Notes: generated from the sequence alone by a model not told the origin. Positions 35,666 through 47,660 are shown, numbered from the stretch's first letter. The stretch is DNA of 64,000 bases from Panicum virgatum (GCF_016808335.1 NC_053139.1:33501954-33565953); one strand, 5' to 3'. Numbers and translations are program-made.

Positions 35666-38083
35666 TTATGCCTTGCTTGCTTCGGACTCGTCCATACCAT
35701 TCCGAATACGATGTGTCTGACGGCGGCCTTTGCCTTTCTTAGTGGCTGGATTAGGAATAAACATCTTATTCTCATTATCCTGAATGAAAGGCCCCACTAT
35801 TCCAATCTCGTATACCTCATGTCCCCAGGTGGATACAGCTGCTTCCTTGCTGAAGTAAGGTGAAACAAATACTCCTGGCTGATACGCAGACTCTGCACAT
35901 GCCGCAATGAGATGCGAGCATGGTAAATGCAATAACTTAGGCTTCATGCAGGAGCAGAAGGCTTTGCCATCTACTGTAATCAAACTCTTCTGTATCACTC
36001 TATCTCTACGGATACCACGACCAGCTCTATCCTTGTATAGAACCTCAAATCTATGCTCCATTGTACCTGTCGATATGACACGGTGCAGTTTGGCCTTTTC
36101 AATCTTCTCTTGCATATATTGTGTCACTCTTGTGCAAAACTGAATTTGGGAGTTCCTGATGTTTATGCTTGCAGCCATGTAACGCTCTCTGAAATACTTC
36201 ATGCACCCATACATGATGAACTCAACAATTCCCACAAGAGGAAAGGCACGACAAGAACGCATAACCATATTGAAACACTCTGCATGGTTCGTTGTCTGAA
36301 TACAATACCGTATTCCGTTGGTATCATAAAGGAATGACCATTTCTCCTTATGTGCACCTTGAATCCAGTGTGAAAATGGCTTCTCAATTGAATCCCTAGC
36401 CTCTGCAGCTTGACTCGTGCCTGTTCCTGATGCCCTTACCTTCACTAGCTCTGCAGTCAACTGATCAAGCATCTGCCATAATGCATTGAATTTTCTCTGT
36501 TGATTTTGGGTGCACAACCTCTTAAACATGTTCTTAAGCTCCTTGTTCTTGAAGTGGTCATAGAAGTTTGCACCCATATGCCTAATGCACCACCTGTTTT
36601 GGACATCGGGCCACAATGGAGGCGTTGTCGCAGTTCCACATTGCAATTTAAGTATTGATTGCAGTAGACCTGCATGCCTATCACTAATAAGGCACACATC
36701 TGGACGTGCAACAACAACATGAACCTTCACTCGTTCAAGGAACCAATACCAACTGTCTAAGTTCTCATTCTCAACAAATGCAAATGCGAGCGGAACTATT
36801 TGGTTGTTGCAATCTACCCCGATTGCGGTGAGTATCTGACCTTTATACCTTCCAGTCAGAAATGTGCCATCAATGCAGATCACCGGAAGACAACACTGAA
36901 ATGCTCTAACACAAGCACCTATGCAAAAGAAGGCTCGTTGCATAATTCTTTGCCCCCTAGTCACGGCTGGTACGAGGTATGTGTCATAAAAGCTTCCAGG
37001 ATTTCTAGCAGCAATCTGGGATAACATACGAGGTAGGTTATCATATGATGTCTCGTATGTGCCGAACCGCATCTCGAACACCCTTTGTTTAGCTCGTCAT
37101 GCCTTCAAATAACTAATGGTGTACTGGTAAGTCTGCTCAATGTGTCGAACAATCATTTTTGGCTCATAATTTAGGTTGTCCATAATCAACCCATATATTT
37201 GCTTTGCAACAAAGTCGCATGATATATTGCGATGCGAGGGAAGAACTTCTGACAGCAAACAAGTGTGCTATGTCACAATGGAGTATTTCCAGTTCGACCT
37301 CCATATTCCCTTGAATGCATGTACTCACCATGGACATCCATCATTCACACACTTCACCTCATATTCTTTACTGCTAGACTTTACAACTCTAAATTCTCGT
37401 TTCAATGATATTACCCATAGTCTCACAGCATCTTTTACGGCTTCAATGTTTGGATATGTTGCACCTTGCACTACCTCATTCCCTCTGTACTCCCACTCCT
37501 GATTTCGTACGTCTTCTGCGACATGACTGCCAAAACCATGCTCCTTCCATTCTTTTGGCAATGAGTACTGCTCGTCATCAGATGAGCCCTCATATTCTAC
37601 CATCTCTATTGCGGTTTGGTCTTCTGCCTCCATCTCGTCCACAATGCTATGTATCCTCTCTCCCTCATCAGCAAGGCCCTGTGGTCCCATGTTTTGGTTC
37701 TCTATCTCTTCTGAGTCATCTTGCTCAACATAATTGATCTCTCTTCGAATACTCGGAGTTGCTTGATCTGCACCATGTTGGATTTCATTTTGTGTCTTCT
37801 CCCGGATTTGAACAAGAATGGCCAGAGGCCACCCACGCTCTAGAGCTGCTTGCATGTACTTCTGCCAGTCATCAGTGCTGTGTATCATCATCAATTCCCA
37901 TAAATCACTTTCTACCTCCCAACTAACAAGAGACTGGACGGTCATCACATGTGTCAACGGATCAACACGGAACCCACGCTGCAGCCACTTACATATGGAA
38001 CCAAAACTCCTTTCCAGAGGTTTATCTATGGCGCTAGATGTGCACTTAAAGGCAGAAAAGTCTACTCCATTTGGCCCATACAA
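35666..38083 (-). pseudogene. MuDR-type MULE transposase, three in-frame stops
   Basis: One frame runs from Met 38083 to TAA/TGA at 35666 apart from three stops. The N-terminal part has an acidic region and a MuDR DNA-binding domain (GATYPNIEAVKDAV, FRVVKSSSKEYEVKC). The MULE catalytic domain follows: first Asp in VICIDGTFLTG, second Asp in LISDRHAGLL, then the region with NHAECFNMVMRSCR. A SWIM zinc finger is seen in FCSCMKPKLLHLPCSHL. Stops are TGA at 37322-37324 (after CPW), TAG at 37268-37270 and TGA at 37097-37099; each needs only one C-to-T or G-to-A change. The protein would cut and move the element by its TIRs. The frame is otherwise complete, so inactivation looks recent relative to the other elements. 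Confidence 0.93.
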
Positions 38084-38504
38084 AACATTGTAGTCACCAT
38101 AAAATATTTGAAACTACATCTTGCTCGACATATCTGTATATCACAGAATACTTATCGAGTTATACTCTTTACTTCACTACCTTATTCAATAATCCGTAAA
38201 AACTAAGTATGGAATTCAACTACAACGTATAAGTATTCATAACTAAGTGATGACACTCAAATTCTATACTGCATATGCCAAATTCTATTCTAAATCGTAA
38301 TTAATTTATAAACACGTCTCTAATAGTACTGCAATTGTAATAATAAATGCGTAGTACTAATTTTCTAAACTAATTTACTACTACGTAACTAAAAACTAAA
38401 GTATCATTAAACACCTACTTAAATGTTTCTACTATAGCACTAATTAAATTAAATTACTCTACAATACCAATGGAAAAATACATAAATTAAATGTACTAAC
38501 CTGC
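38084..38504. other. Leader region between transposase and right TIR
   Basis: AT-rich DNA lies upstream of the transposase start and probably forms its 5' leader. A possible acceptor (TTTGCAG on the minus strand near 38505) at the TIR edge suggests a leader intron. No other gene is seen. Confidence 0.4.
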
Positions 38505-39219
38505 AAATCACAAGTGCGGAATCCGTCAGGGCTTCGCCGCTTCCCTTCTCCTCACCCCTCTCTTTTTTTTTGGATTTCTGGTGGAATTTTTGGGCTCAAA
38601 TGAGGAGGGAATGGGGGTAGAAGGCTTATATAGGGGAGCAAGCCCCGGTCGCCCGAGGGGGGGGGCGACAGGCCCCCCTGTCGCCGGGGGGGGAGGGGCA
38701 ACAGGCCCCCCTGTCGCACCTATGGGCGGGGCCCATCGGTCGCCCGAGGATAGGGCGACAGGCCCCCCTGTCGCCCGTTGGGGGGGGGGTGGCGACAGGC
38801 CCCCCTTGCATTTTTTTTGGCCAGGGACCTCGTTGCATATTTGAAGAAAACAAATTACAATTAGGGCCTATCGCCCTATGGGGGGCGACCGGGGGGTAGT
38901 TTTGAAATATTTCAAAACGAACATATATTTTTAAAATTTTTATTTTTTAGGCTCAAATGACAAGGGAATGGCGGCCAGGGCTTATATAGGGAGGGAGGAC
39001 CCTGTCGCCCCTGGGGTCGGCGACAGGCCCCCCTTGCATTTTTTTTGCCAGGGACCTCGTTGCAAATTTGAAGAAAAAAAATTACACTTAGGGCCTGTCG
39101 CCCTATGGGGGGGCGACCGGGGGGTAGTTTTGAAATATTTCAAAATGGACATATATTTTTGAAATTTTGATTTTTTTAAATATAAAAAAGAAAAAAGCGC
39201 TCACGCGGCCGCCTAGGCA
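38505..39219 (-). promoter_or_regulatory. Right TIR of the MULE, internally duplicated
   Basis: It mirrors the left TIR but is twice as long. The block 'ggctcaaatga...gggaatgg...cttatatagg' occurs at about 38593 and again at about 38949. Each copy holds a minus-strand TATATAAG box. Between 38640 and 38800 there are three or four copies of the palindrome GGCGACAGGCCCCCCTGTCGCC or variants. It is the likely promoter of the minus-strand transposase and the genes behind it. Confidence 0.75.
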
Positions 39220-39392
39220 GCAGGCGGCAGTGGCGGCCGTTGCATGCTCGGCCCGGCTTGCGCGGCGGCCAGGCCCCTAGGTGGCGGGCCCAGCTACCCA
39301 TGCACACACAATGTCCTCCCCGGCTATATCTCAGGATATTGCCATCCGACTTTCATAACCTCTCTGCTACTTGGTTTTATTGTTAGAAATAT

Positions 39393-40482
39393 TGTCGTGG
39401 TGTGGCAAACCACAGCCGGGTGGCGGAATGCACCCGCCTCCGCCCAGAGAGTGAGTACTCAGGGGTTAGCTAGGATTAGTTCGATCTCGCTCAAGAACAC
39501 GATAAACACAGCAGGTTTAGAGTGGTTCGGGCCGTCGGAGCGTAATACCCTACGTCCACTGTGTGTTGTATTGCCTTTTCTCGAGAGAGTCTGCGAGAGC
39601 TTGTGCTGAGTCCAGCGTGCGTCTGTGTGTGCTCGAGAGAGCCTATCGTGTACAGCGAGCGCCTCCCTTTTATATCTCAAGGGGGGCACGTACATGGCCG
39701 TTGGGTCCCCGACAGGTGGGCCCAACTGATGCATTATAAAATAACGTACTGTTCATACATTATGGCATTGCAGGCAAAGGAGATCTCTCTCCGGGATTTC
39801 CTTGCCTGCTCCTGGAATCCCCCGTTTAGCATGACCAGGCGCTGTCTTGTCGAAACGGCGCCAGGCGTGGCTAGCGGCGTCACCTGCCACGTAGCTGAAC
39901 GGGCCGTGTAGCTTGCGGCGTAGGCGGCATGATGGAAAAGTGCCGTGCCGTCGTGTCCAATTAATGCGGCAGACGGGCTCTGCGTGGGTGCGGTGCAGGC
40001 GGCTGCACTGTGTACCTCGGTAATACGCGGTCTACAGTGAGACCTGTCAAAGGTGCCCCATGTGCCGCGGCAGCAGAGCACGCCTCAACCACCCGCATTG
40101 AATGCGGCGGGTGGGCGAGTCTTCCAGTGGAGGACTCGCGCCCGCGCCCGCGCCTGTGGGACACGTGGCGGCTCCGGACCCCCCCGGTGGTATGTTAGTT
40201 CTACGCACGTCGGAGGTCCGGACGGACACGAGGAGCTCCCGGACCCCTATGGGAGGTCCGAGATCTCGGCGGTTGGCTCAGAGCTTCCCTTCCTCAGGGA
40301 CACGTGGCGTCTCCGGACCCGTCCCAGAGTGGGGAGCGGGTCCGGGGCCGTTGGCCGGGTGAGGTAAGAGCCTGACCTGTGGGCCCCGGCTGCTCCGCCC
40401 TTTTATCGCATAGTTACGGATGACTACGCGAGTCCTGCCTTGCTGCAGTAGAAGTGGGTATCCCTACTACAGGGTACCGACA
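39393..40482 (-). repeat. Element A, 3' LTR (left)
   Basis: It spans 1090 bp, TGTCGTGGTG to GGTACCGACA in plus-strand reading. A minus-strand TATAAAA lies at 39668-39674. Next to its inner edge, DNA up to 41110 is non-coding and contains a TATA-like CATAAAGG near 40976, about 130 bp before the antisense gene's ATG. Confidence 0.92.
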
Positions 40483-41110
40483 GCGGCCCACGGGCCCACC
40501 TCGGGGAAGGTACGAACCCGCAGGTGGGGCCATTACTGTGATTTGGCTCTGCATAACCTGAAGCCTCTTACTGCAGGGGTCTTGACCGGCTTTGACCATC
40601 CATCGGGTTGTTTGCTACTTCATCACATCGCAACGGCTTACTGACTCGTGGCCCTCACGCTCAGTGGTTCACCGAGTCACGCGCGCGACGCTCGGCATTG
40701 TTGCGGCTAGAGTAAACGGGATATTTACCACCGGCGCAGTTCCTGAAAAGCTTGGTCATGCCAGCACTTAATACGCGCACGTCAACTCAGCTTCCGCCTT
40801 GCTTCGCGCGCGGGCGACGGTTCAGATCCCGCCTTTTCACACCTTTGTTTGTTACCCGCTCTCCCTGACAGGCGGGCCTGGGCCCCCCTTGTCATGGACT
40901 GGGCGGTTAACACCAGGTGCGGGCGTCACTTGGGTTCCAGCGATGGTTCTGGGGCGCGCCGGTTGGGTCAGTCTTCATAAAGGGGCGAACCGCATACCGC
41001 GGTTACTTTCCCGCATTCGCCTTCTTCCTTCCAACCTTTGCGCCCTTTTGCCTTCGCGCTTCCTTGCGTCTCGCTTTCCTGCGTACATTGCTCCCCACCT
41101 CCATAGCGAA

Positions 41111-44100
41111 ATGGCATCCCTTGGTCGTCCCCGCCATTTCCAGACTGAGGAGGAGCTGAGCACAGTGCGCCGCCTGCTTGGGTGGAGTGCGCTGGAGACT
41201 GCTTGGGGGATTCGAGCAGGCTCGCTTCCCCTCGGGAACCTGCGCGTCAGGGAGTTTGTGCTATTCATCTCACACATCTCCACTGGCTTGGGGCTGCCGA
41301 TCTCCTCATTCTTCCTGCTGCTGCTGGAAAATTTCGGCCTCCAGCTTCAACACCTCACGCCGCACTCCATCCTCCTGACGGCCATCTTCGTGCACCTGTG
41401 CGAGATGTTCGTGGGGGTGCGGCCCTGCATCCTCCTCTTCCGCCACTTCTTCATCTTGGTGAAGTCCGGGAAGGGCAAAGACGAAGTGGGGGCGTACTAC
41501 TTCCAGACGAGGAGTGACCTGCGGACGCCGTACATCCCCGGACTTGTTGGTGGGAAGTGGGAGGAGTGGCGCAGGGAGTGGGTGATTGCCACCACTGATG
41601 CCAACGAGCCACTGGTCATGCCGACTGGGGGGCCTGCCTCCGACCGTCTGTCCTGGAGGGCCAAGCCGTCCCTACCGCCGGATTTCGACTCCGTGCTGGA
41701 CAAGATCAGGGCGCTGGCAGAGGGCGGCGTCATCTCGCTGCACGTGCTCGGGGACTTCCTGAAGCGCCGGATCGCACCCCTGAAGCAGCGGTCGCGCCCT
41801 GCTTGGAGCTTCAACGGCCTCAACGACTACAGTAGGACCCACTGCGGAGAGGGGAGCGACCAGACCCAGGAAGCCCTGGAGGTCCTGGTGCGGGCAGTGA
41901 CGGGGGAAATCTTCATCTCGGAGCACCTGATCCTTCCCCAGGGTGTCGTCCCCCTCTGCGAGGACTCGTGCCTGAGCACCGCGGTGCTGGCCACCCTGCT
42001 GACTCTTGACGACGGTGGACTGGTCGCATGCCAAACCGGAGGCGACCCGGACCGTGGGATCCGGATCCCTGGTGCGTCCGGGGAACAAGCCATGCCGAGC
42101 ATCGCGGGGTCCGGCCCCACTGCCAGGGGCAAGCAGGCCGTGACTGGTAGCGCCGCCACGAGCAGTCCCAGCCAGGCCCGGAGCAGCTCGGGCGCGTCGT
42201 CGGGGGAAACAGGCCGGCGCAGGTTGCACCCGGGCGACGGGACCCTGATTGTGGAGCCCGCCGTGAAACGTCAGAGGACCGCTGAGGGCGCGGGCCAGGG
42301 TAGTTCCCGGGCCCCCAGCTCTCGCGGGACCTCCAGAGTAGCCGCACCGCCACCACCACCGCCGAGAGATAATCCCCCCCGACAGCAACAGCAGCAGTGG
42401 CAGCCATGGGTGCAGAAGCAGCAGCAGCAGGAGCAGCCTCGGGTTACGCCTCCGCCCCCGCCACGGGAGTAGCAGCAGCAGAGGCAGGAGCAGCCTCGAG
42501 TTACGCCTCCGCCGCCGCCACGGGAGCAGCAGCAGCAGAGGCAGTCGTCGAGCCTCCGTGGACACTGGAGACCCGATGCTTCAGGGTTAGTGTTATTCTG
42601 TCCACTTCCTTTATTCTTGGTGCTCCGCTTTTTTGCTGAAGGCTTCTTCTTTTTGTTTGCCAGGACCTCTCGCCCAAGCAGTTCTTCCACCGCCTCGGTG
42701 GCGACTGCGGGTGCGACGGCGGGTGCGGGGAGCCCGGGTGCAGTGGTTTCTGCTAACCCGGTGGCGCCCAACACGGCGGCGGGGGGTGCGCCAACAGCTA
42801 GCGCTGCAATGCCCGACGCAACGGCAGGAGCTTCGGTGGGTGCGGGGAGCCCTGGTGCAGCGAGTTCCGCCAACCCGGTGGCGTCCAACACGACGGTGGC
42901 GGGTGCGCCAACGTCGGGCGATGCTACGCCTGACACAGCAGCGGCGGATGCGGCAGTGCCAGGCGCAGTCGCACTCGACGTGGTGGCGGCGGATGCTCTA
43001 GTGCCAGGCGCAGCTACACCAGACGCGGTGGCCCCCGAAGCCTCGGCTACGGCGACAATCGTGCCATCACCGGACTTGGTGTCGGCGAGCGCAAGCGAGC
43101 TCCATGGTTCCTGAGGTCCCGACGCCTGTACCGGACGTCCCCTCCCCCACTGCTCAACCTGCGGCAGAGGATGAGCTAGAGGAGGTCTGCGGCAGGCGGC
43201 CCCTGCAGGGTCCCCCGGAGGAGGAAGTGGCTCCCCTCCCCCAGGTGCTGGTCCAGATCCGGCAGTCAATAGAGGAGGCGACCTCTACTGCCGAGGCGGC
43301 CTTCCAGCGGGAGTGGGCTGCTCTTGAGAGCGAGCGCTAGCGCCTCGGCGACTGGCACACCCGCCTGGAGGCGCGTACGAAGGCCGAAGCCTCCCATGCT
43401 GCCGATGTTCGGTCCAAACTCAAGGCCGACCAAGAGGCCTACCGAGCCAATCTTCGGAAGGTATTTGACCGGGAGGTTGTGGTAGCAAGTCGGGAAAAGG
43501 CCCTGGCACAGCGGGAGGAGGCTTTTGGCAAGGATGTGGTCAGCTTCGCGGCTCAGCGGTCCGAGCTGGAGACTCGCCTCGCGGCTCAGCGGTCCGAGCT
43601 TGAGGCTCGCAGCCAGGGTCTCGAGACCCATAAGCAGGAGTTGGACAAGCTCTCTGGGACCCTGCAGGGATGGCGCAAGCAGCTGGAGGAGGCTGCCAGC
43701 AAGCAGGTTGCTGACGAGTTGGAGCTTGAGGAGGATAGGAAGTCCCTCGCGAGGCGGGAATCCCTTACTGCCAACATGGAGCTCCAGCTCGAGCGCCAGC
43801 GCGAGGCCCTCAAGAAACTGAAGGAGTCGGCGGAGAAGAAAAAAGCCGAGCTCGAGGAGAGGACCCGCGAGGTGGAGGCAGCCAAGGCAGCACTGGACAC
43901 CCGGGTGCAGGAGGCGGTCCAGGAGGCGGTCCTGAACCTACAGGAGGACCAGCGCAGGGGGGCCCAGCGGATCGTCGACTGGGCAAGTGAAGCGAGCCTG
44001 GCGCTGGTGCCACTTGGAATGAGCCCAATCCAAGTGGTGCAGCCGTCAGCCTCGATTGCCGATGCCCTCCCAGTGTTGAACTCCACTTCGGATAGGCTCC

Positions 44101-44330
44101 GGCGTCTGGAGCCGGTCCTCGCTGGCCAGCTTGAAGCCGAGGGCCGCGAGGTGATCCGTTTGGTGGCGGAGCATATCCTGACCTGCCTCCGGAGCCACGT
44201 ACCAGCCATCTCGTTAGCCCCCGTGGTCGACGGTCCTGTGGCGGAGACGGAGGCCTCTGCTGAAGAAGGCGTGCGGGACGTCGTCGACTTCGTCGCCGCC
44301 TACTTCAAGCGGGAACCTGCAGACTCCTGA
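41111..44330 (+). pseudogene. Antisense extra ORF of element A (gypsy-type transposon domain plus coiled coil)
   Basis: Exon 1 begins at ATG 41111 and carries a globular domain: VRRLLGWSALETAWGIRAG, FVLFISHISTGLGLPISS, FFLLLLENFGLQLQHLTPHS, WEEWRREWVIA. This resembles the plant 'putative gypsy-type transposon' domain. A CAG/CCG repeat follows, with TAG at 42470-42472 where CAG is expected. The splice 42585|42664 is canonical and in frame. Exon 2 is Ala/Gly-repeat-rich, shifts frame near 43095, has TAG at 43338-43340 (CAG expected), then runs as a long heptad-like coiled coil (43341-44150) to TGA at 44328-44330. It lies opposite to pol, convergent with integrase. Its function is unknown. Upstream open codons from 40799 are not counted. 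Confidence 0.8.
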
Positions 44331-44410
44331 GCTGGACATTGTACTTTTGTTTTTGCGTTATGTAACAAACATTGTATCGCCCATGTTGAAATTTTAAATA
44401 GAGGAAAATT

Positions 44411-44868
44411 TCAACTTAGCTGTTTGTCAATTGTTGGTTTGCGGTATGCAGCACCGCGGCGCCCTGGCCCCCTGGCAGATAGGTTCAGTTGTTTGGACCT
44501 ATCTGCCATCCGAGCCGTAGAAGACACTTTGGACCCCCGTATGAGGTTGAGCAAGCATCCTTGGCACAGGTGTAGCATAGATTGCAAGTCAAACGAGCAA
44601 CTTATCCCCTGTGTAGCTGAAAGAACTACAGAGAGGAAAATCAAATTCGCTTGTATGGTAGCAATGATACTGCAACTTAGCTGTTTGACGTAAGCAGAAT
44701 CGATCCGTGGTGTATTGGCTCAAAGCGAATGCTCCGGGCCCCATGGGAGACAGGCTCAGTTGTTTGAGTCTGTCTACCATCGAGACTGGACCTCGATCTG
44801 CTTGAAACCTTTAAAGCGGATGCCGGGACCCCCTGGTAGGTAGGCTCAATGGTTTGAGGCTAGCTACC
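44411..44868. repeat. Three related hairpins between convergent ORFs of element A
   Basis: Stem-loops lie at 44474-44507, 44748-44775 and 44835-44868, each preceded by a CCCC.TGG-like block and with a loop near GTTGTTT or ATGGTT. Stem sequences differ between copies but still pair (for example GGCAGATAGGT with ACCTATCTGCC, and GGTAGGTAGGCTCAA with a near-complement). They sit in an approximately 260-bp repeat (AACTTAGCTGTTTG at 44414 and 44675). Confidence 0.65.
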
Positions 44869-44929
44869 ACCAGTCAAGGCTTAACCTGCATACCACTCAA
44901 AGTCACAGCTTAGTAGCAGGCCCGCGAGA

Positions 44930-45500
44930 CCTATTCTGGACCGGCCCCCGATCTAGTACGAGGTCCGGAGCTCCGGATACACAGGTTCAGGCAGTTCAAT
45001 GTTTGTTACAGAGTGGTGGAGTGTGTAGGCTTAGGGTGCGGAACCAGGCTAAGGCGCTACACAGGGCTCCGGACCACTCCAGGAATCAACACGACCCTAC
45101 CGGACATGGTTCCGATGCTCCAGACCCCTCCTAGCAGTGGGTGAGGTCATTCTGTTGTACTTGATCCTTTGAGATATGGAGCTGGACTTGCCGTGTAGGA
45201 CTTAGGAAGCCAACCCTTGAGCTTAGAACGAGGTCCGGGCCCCTAATTACCCAGCTCCGGGTACTAGAGCACTCGTTATAGGGTGGTGGAGTGTGTAGTC
45301 TTTGGGTACGGAACCGGCTAAGCGGCTACACAGGACTCCGGACCAACCCAGGAAACAAGCACCCCCTCCCCAGAGTAGGCCCCTAGGGGTCTGAATCCCT
45401 TTCCCAGCAGCAAAAGGGGGTCCGGACCTGTACGGTAGTCCAGCAACTCAATTCAGATCTTAGTTGTGGCGACCAGAGTGGAAGTCCACGCGGGGGTTAG
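44930..45500. repeat. Two copies of a 'gaggtccgg' subrepeat in element A
   Basis: Blocks such as ACAGAGTGGTGGAGTGTGTAG, 'gcggctacacagg.ctccggacca' and 'agcagtg...gggtc' occur twice here (from about 44980 and 45270). They also occur twice in the truncated relative at 9060-9700. The function is unknown; this is the non-coding spacer 3' of integrase. Confidence 0.75.
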
Positions 45501-45780
45501 AAAAGTAAAATCTTGATAATCAAAATGCGAAATAAAATTTTGACACAAAGACAGAACTGGGGCAAATCTTTTCTTTGCAACTTGATATACATGGCTTGCG
45601 CGATGGATGCCCGAGGCCGGCTTTACGAGGGCGGACCTCTACCGCTCCGGGCCGCGCATTAATGCTAGCCGAAGGTGCGATGGATGCCAGAGGCCGAGTT
45701 TACGAAGGCAGGCCCCCAACCGCTCTGGCCGCACGTTACTTCTATCTTATTACAAAAAAAAATTCATTTCCCTGCTCTGC

Positions 45781-47660
45781 CTAAGTGTAAAACTTAAGCA
45801 GATGCAATATGTTCCATGGGTTGGGCAGCGGCACTCCATCTTCTGTGGCAAGGTGAACGCATCCGGGCCGGCATACTTCTGTAATCTTGAAGGGCCCCTC
45901 CCAGCTGGGGGAGAGTTTGTGGAGCCCTGCTCGGTTCAGGATCCGCCTCAGGACAAGGTCAACAGCCCGGAGCTCCCTATTGTGCACGAACCGTTGATGA
46001 TAGCGCCTAAGTGCCTGGTTGTAGCGTGCATTTCGGATTGCTGCTCGCCACCTTCGTTTGTCAACGAAGTCCACATCGTCGTGCCGTAGTTGTTCCTGCA
46101 TGGACTCGTCAAAAGCCTGGACCCGTGGTGAGCCAAGGTGAATTTCTGGGGGAAGGCATGCTTCAGCCCCGTAGACCAGGAAGAATGGACTCTCCCCGGT
46201 GGCTCGGCTGGGTGTGGTCCTGTTGCCCCATAGTATGCACAGAAGCTTGTCAACCCATTTAGCACCATGCCTCTTCAAGCAGTTGTAGGTGTGGGTCTTG
46301 AGTCCCCTGAGGATCTCTGCATTCGCTCTCTCAACCTGTCCATTGCTGCGGGGATGTGCCACGGACGCAAAGCATAGCTGGATGCCGATGTCCTCGCAGT
46401 ACTCTTGGAAGAGTCTGCTTTTGAATTGGGTCCCGTTGTCCGCGATGATGCGGTTTGGGACGCCAAATCTGCACACAATGGACTTGAGGAACGCGACTGC
46501 TGATTTCTTAGTGATGTTCACCACAGGGGTAACCTCCGGCCACTTTGTGAACTTGTCGATGGCGGAGTAGAGGAACCGGTACCCGCCGACGGCCCGGGGA
46601 AACGGCCCCAGGATATCCACGCCCCATACGGTGAATGGCCATGAGGGCGGGATCATTTGCAGAGCTTGAGCCGGTGTGTATTTGCTTTGCAAGGAACTGG
46701 CATGCTTTGCAGGACTTTACCAGCTTAGCCACATCCTGGAGTGCTGTCGGCCAGTAGAAGCCATGCCGAAAGGCCTTGCCAACAAGCGTGCGAGATGAGG
46801 AGTGACTTCCACACTCGCCTCCATGGATCTCCGCGAGCAACTCGCGGCCCTCTCCCTGGGAAATGCACCGCATGAGGATACCATTGGCGCCACGGCAGTA
46901 GAGATCCCCTTCTATTACCGCATAGCATTTTGCCAATCGTACTATACGCTCAGCGGATAAATCGTCATCAGGGAGGATGTTGTCTTTCAGGTAACCCCGA
47001 ATCTCGGAGATCCATGCATCGGGACTTCCCTGAGTAGGTGGGAGTGGCTCTATGAGGTCTCTAGGATCCTTGACAGAGCTCACAACCCAAGACGGGCACC
47101 ACAGGTGGAATGTCGCCGGGACCACTAGCTTCGATGAGCTAGCTTGATCCCCTTCACCTAGCTCGGCAGGCTGGGCGGTAGGTCTCAGCAACCGTCTTTC
47201 AAAGACGCCCTCGGGCATGGATGCCCAGGTAGATGCTCTCGCGGAGAGATCATCTACTGCTGAGTTGAGTTCGCGGGGAACATGTTCTAGTTCCAAGAAG
47301 TCGAAGTCCTTCTCGAGCTTCCTCATGTGGATGAGGTATGCCGAGAGCTGGGGATTGTTGCAGCTGCAATCCCCTCGGACCTGCTTGATGATTAGCTGAG
47401 AATCCCCCTTCACAAGAAGCTGCCAGACCCCTAGAGACAGGGCTTGAGTCAGGCCAAAGATCAGAGCTTCGTACTCCGCCATGTTGTTAGTGGCCTTGAA
47501 TTCAAGGTGCACCATGTACTTCAGCTGATCTCCATTTGGGTCAATGAGGACCACACCAGCTCCAGCCCACTTCTTGCGGACGGACCCGTCGAAGAAGAGT
47601 GTCCAGTGGGGCTCGGTGAAGACCGGTGTCCTGATTTTCGGCTCCGAGGGTCCGGCGTTG
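45781..47660 (-). pseudogene. RNase H and integrase of element A, frameshifted
   Basis: The RNase H starts near 47655 (HWTLFFDGSVRKKWAGAG) and continues with NNMAEYEALIFGL and VKGDSQLIIKQVRGD, the aRNH type of the Tat lineage. Next comes the integrase zinc finger (IHGGECGSH and CKACQ). About 46690 a single-base loss shifts the frame. The catalytic core follows: WGVDILGPF, IIADNGTQF, HPRSNGQVERANAEI. The C-terminal GPFKITEV segment ends at 45781. No RT precedes RNase H. Integrase residues D, D and E are all present, but the frameshift splits the protein. Confidence 0.9.

Larger units (their letters stand above)
30830..39219. mobile_element. Mutator-like element (MULE) with four genes
   Basis: Terminal inverted repeats (30830-31190 and 38505-39219) bound a transposase (35666-38083, minus), a plant-mobile-domain gene (33323-35289, minus), a GRF zinc-finger gene (32556-33262, minus) and a second GRF-type gene (31482-32069, plus). 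GCAGGCGGC occurs at 30821-30829 and 39220-39228, a candidate 9-bp target duplication of MULE length, though the DNA there is low-complexity. TATA boxes in both TIRs face inward. The transposase and two other genes carry stops, so this copy is non-autonomous now. About 8.4 kb is large for a MULE. Confidence 0.85.

Noticed and set aside
38640..38800. Regular palindromic repeats resembling a CRISPR array
   Set aside because: This is a plant nuclear transposon TIR; repeats are GC palindromes without unique spacers of constant length or cas genes.
40799..41110. N-terminal extension of the antisense ORF of element A
   Set aside because: The upstream codons lie in the LTR-proximal non-coding region and lack domain content; ATG 41111 opens the recognisable domain, and a TATA-like site lies upstream of it.
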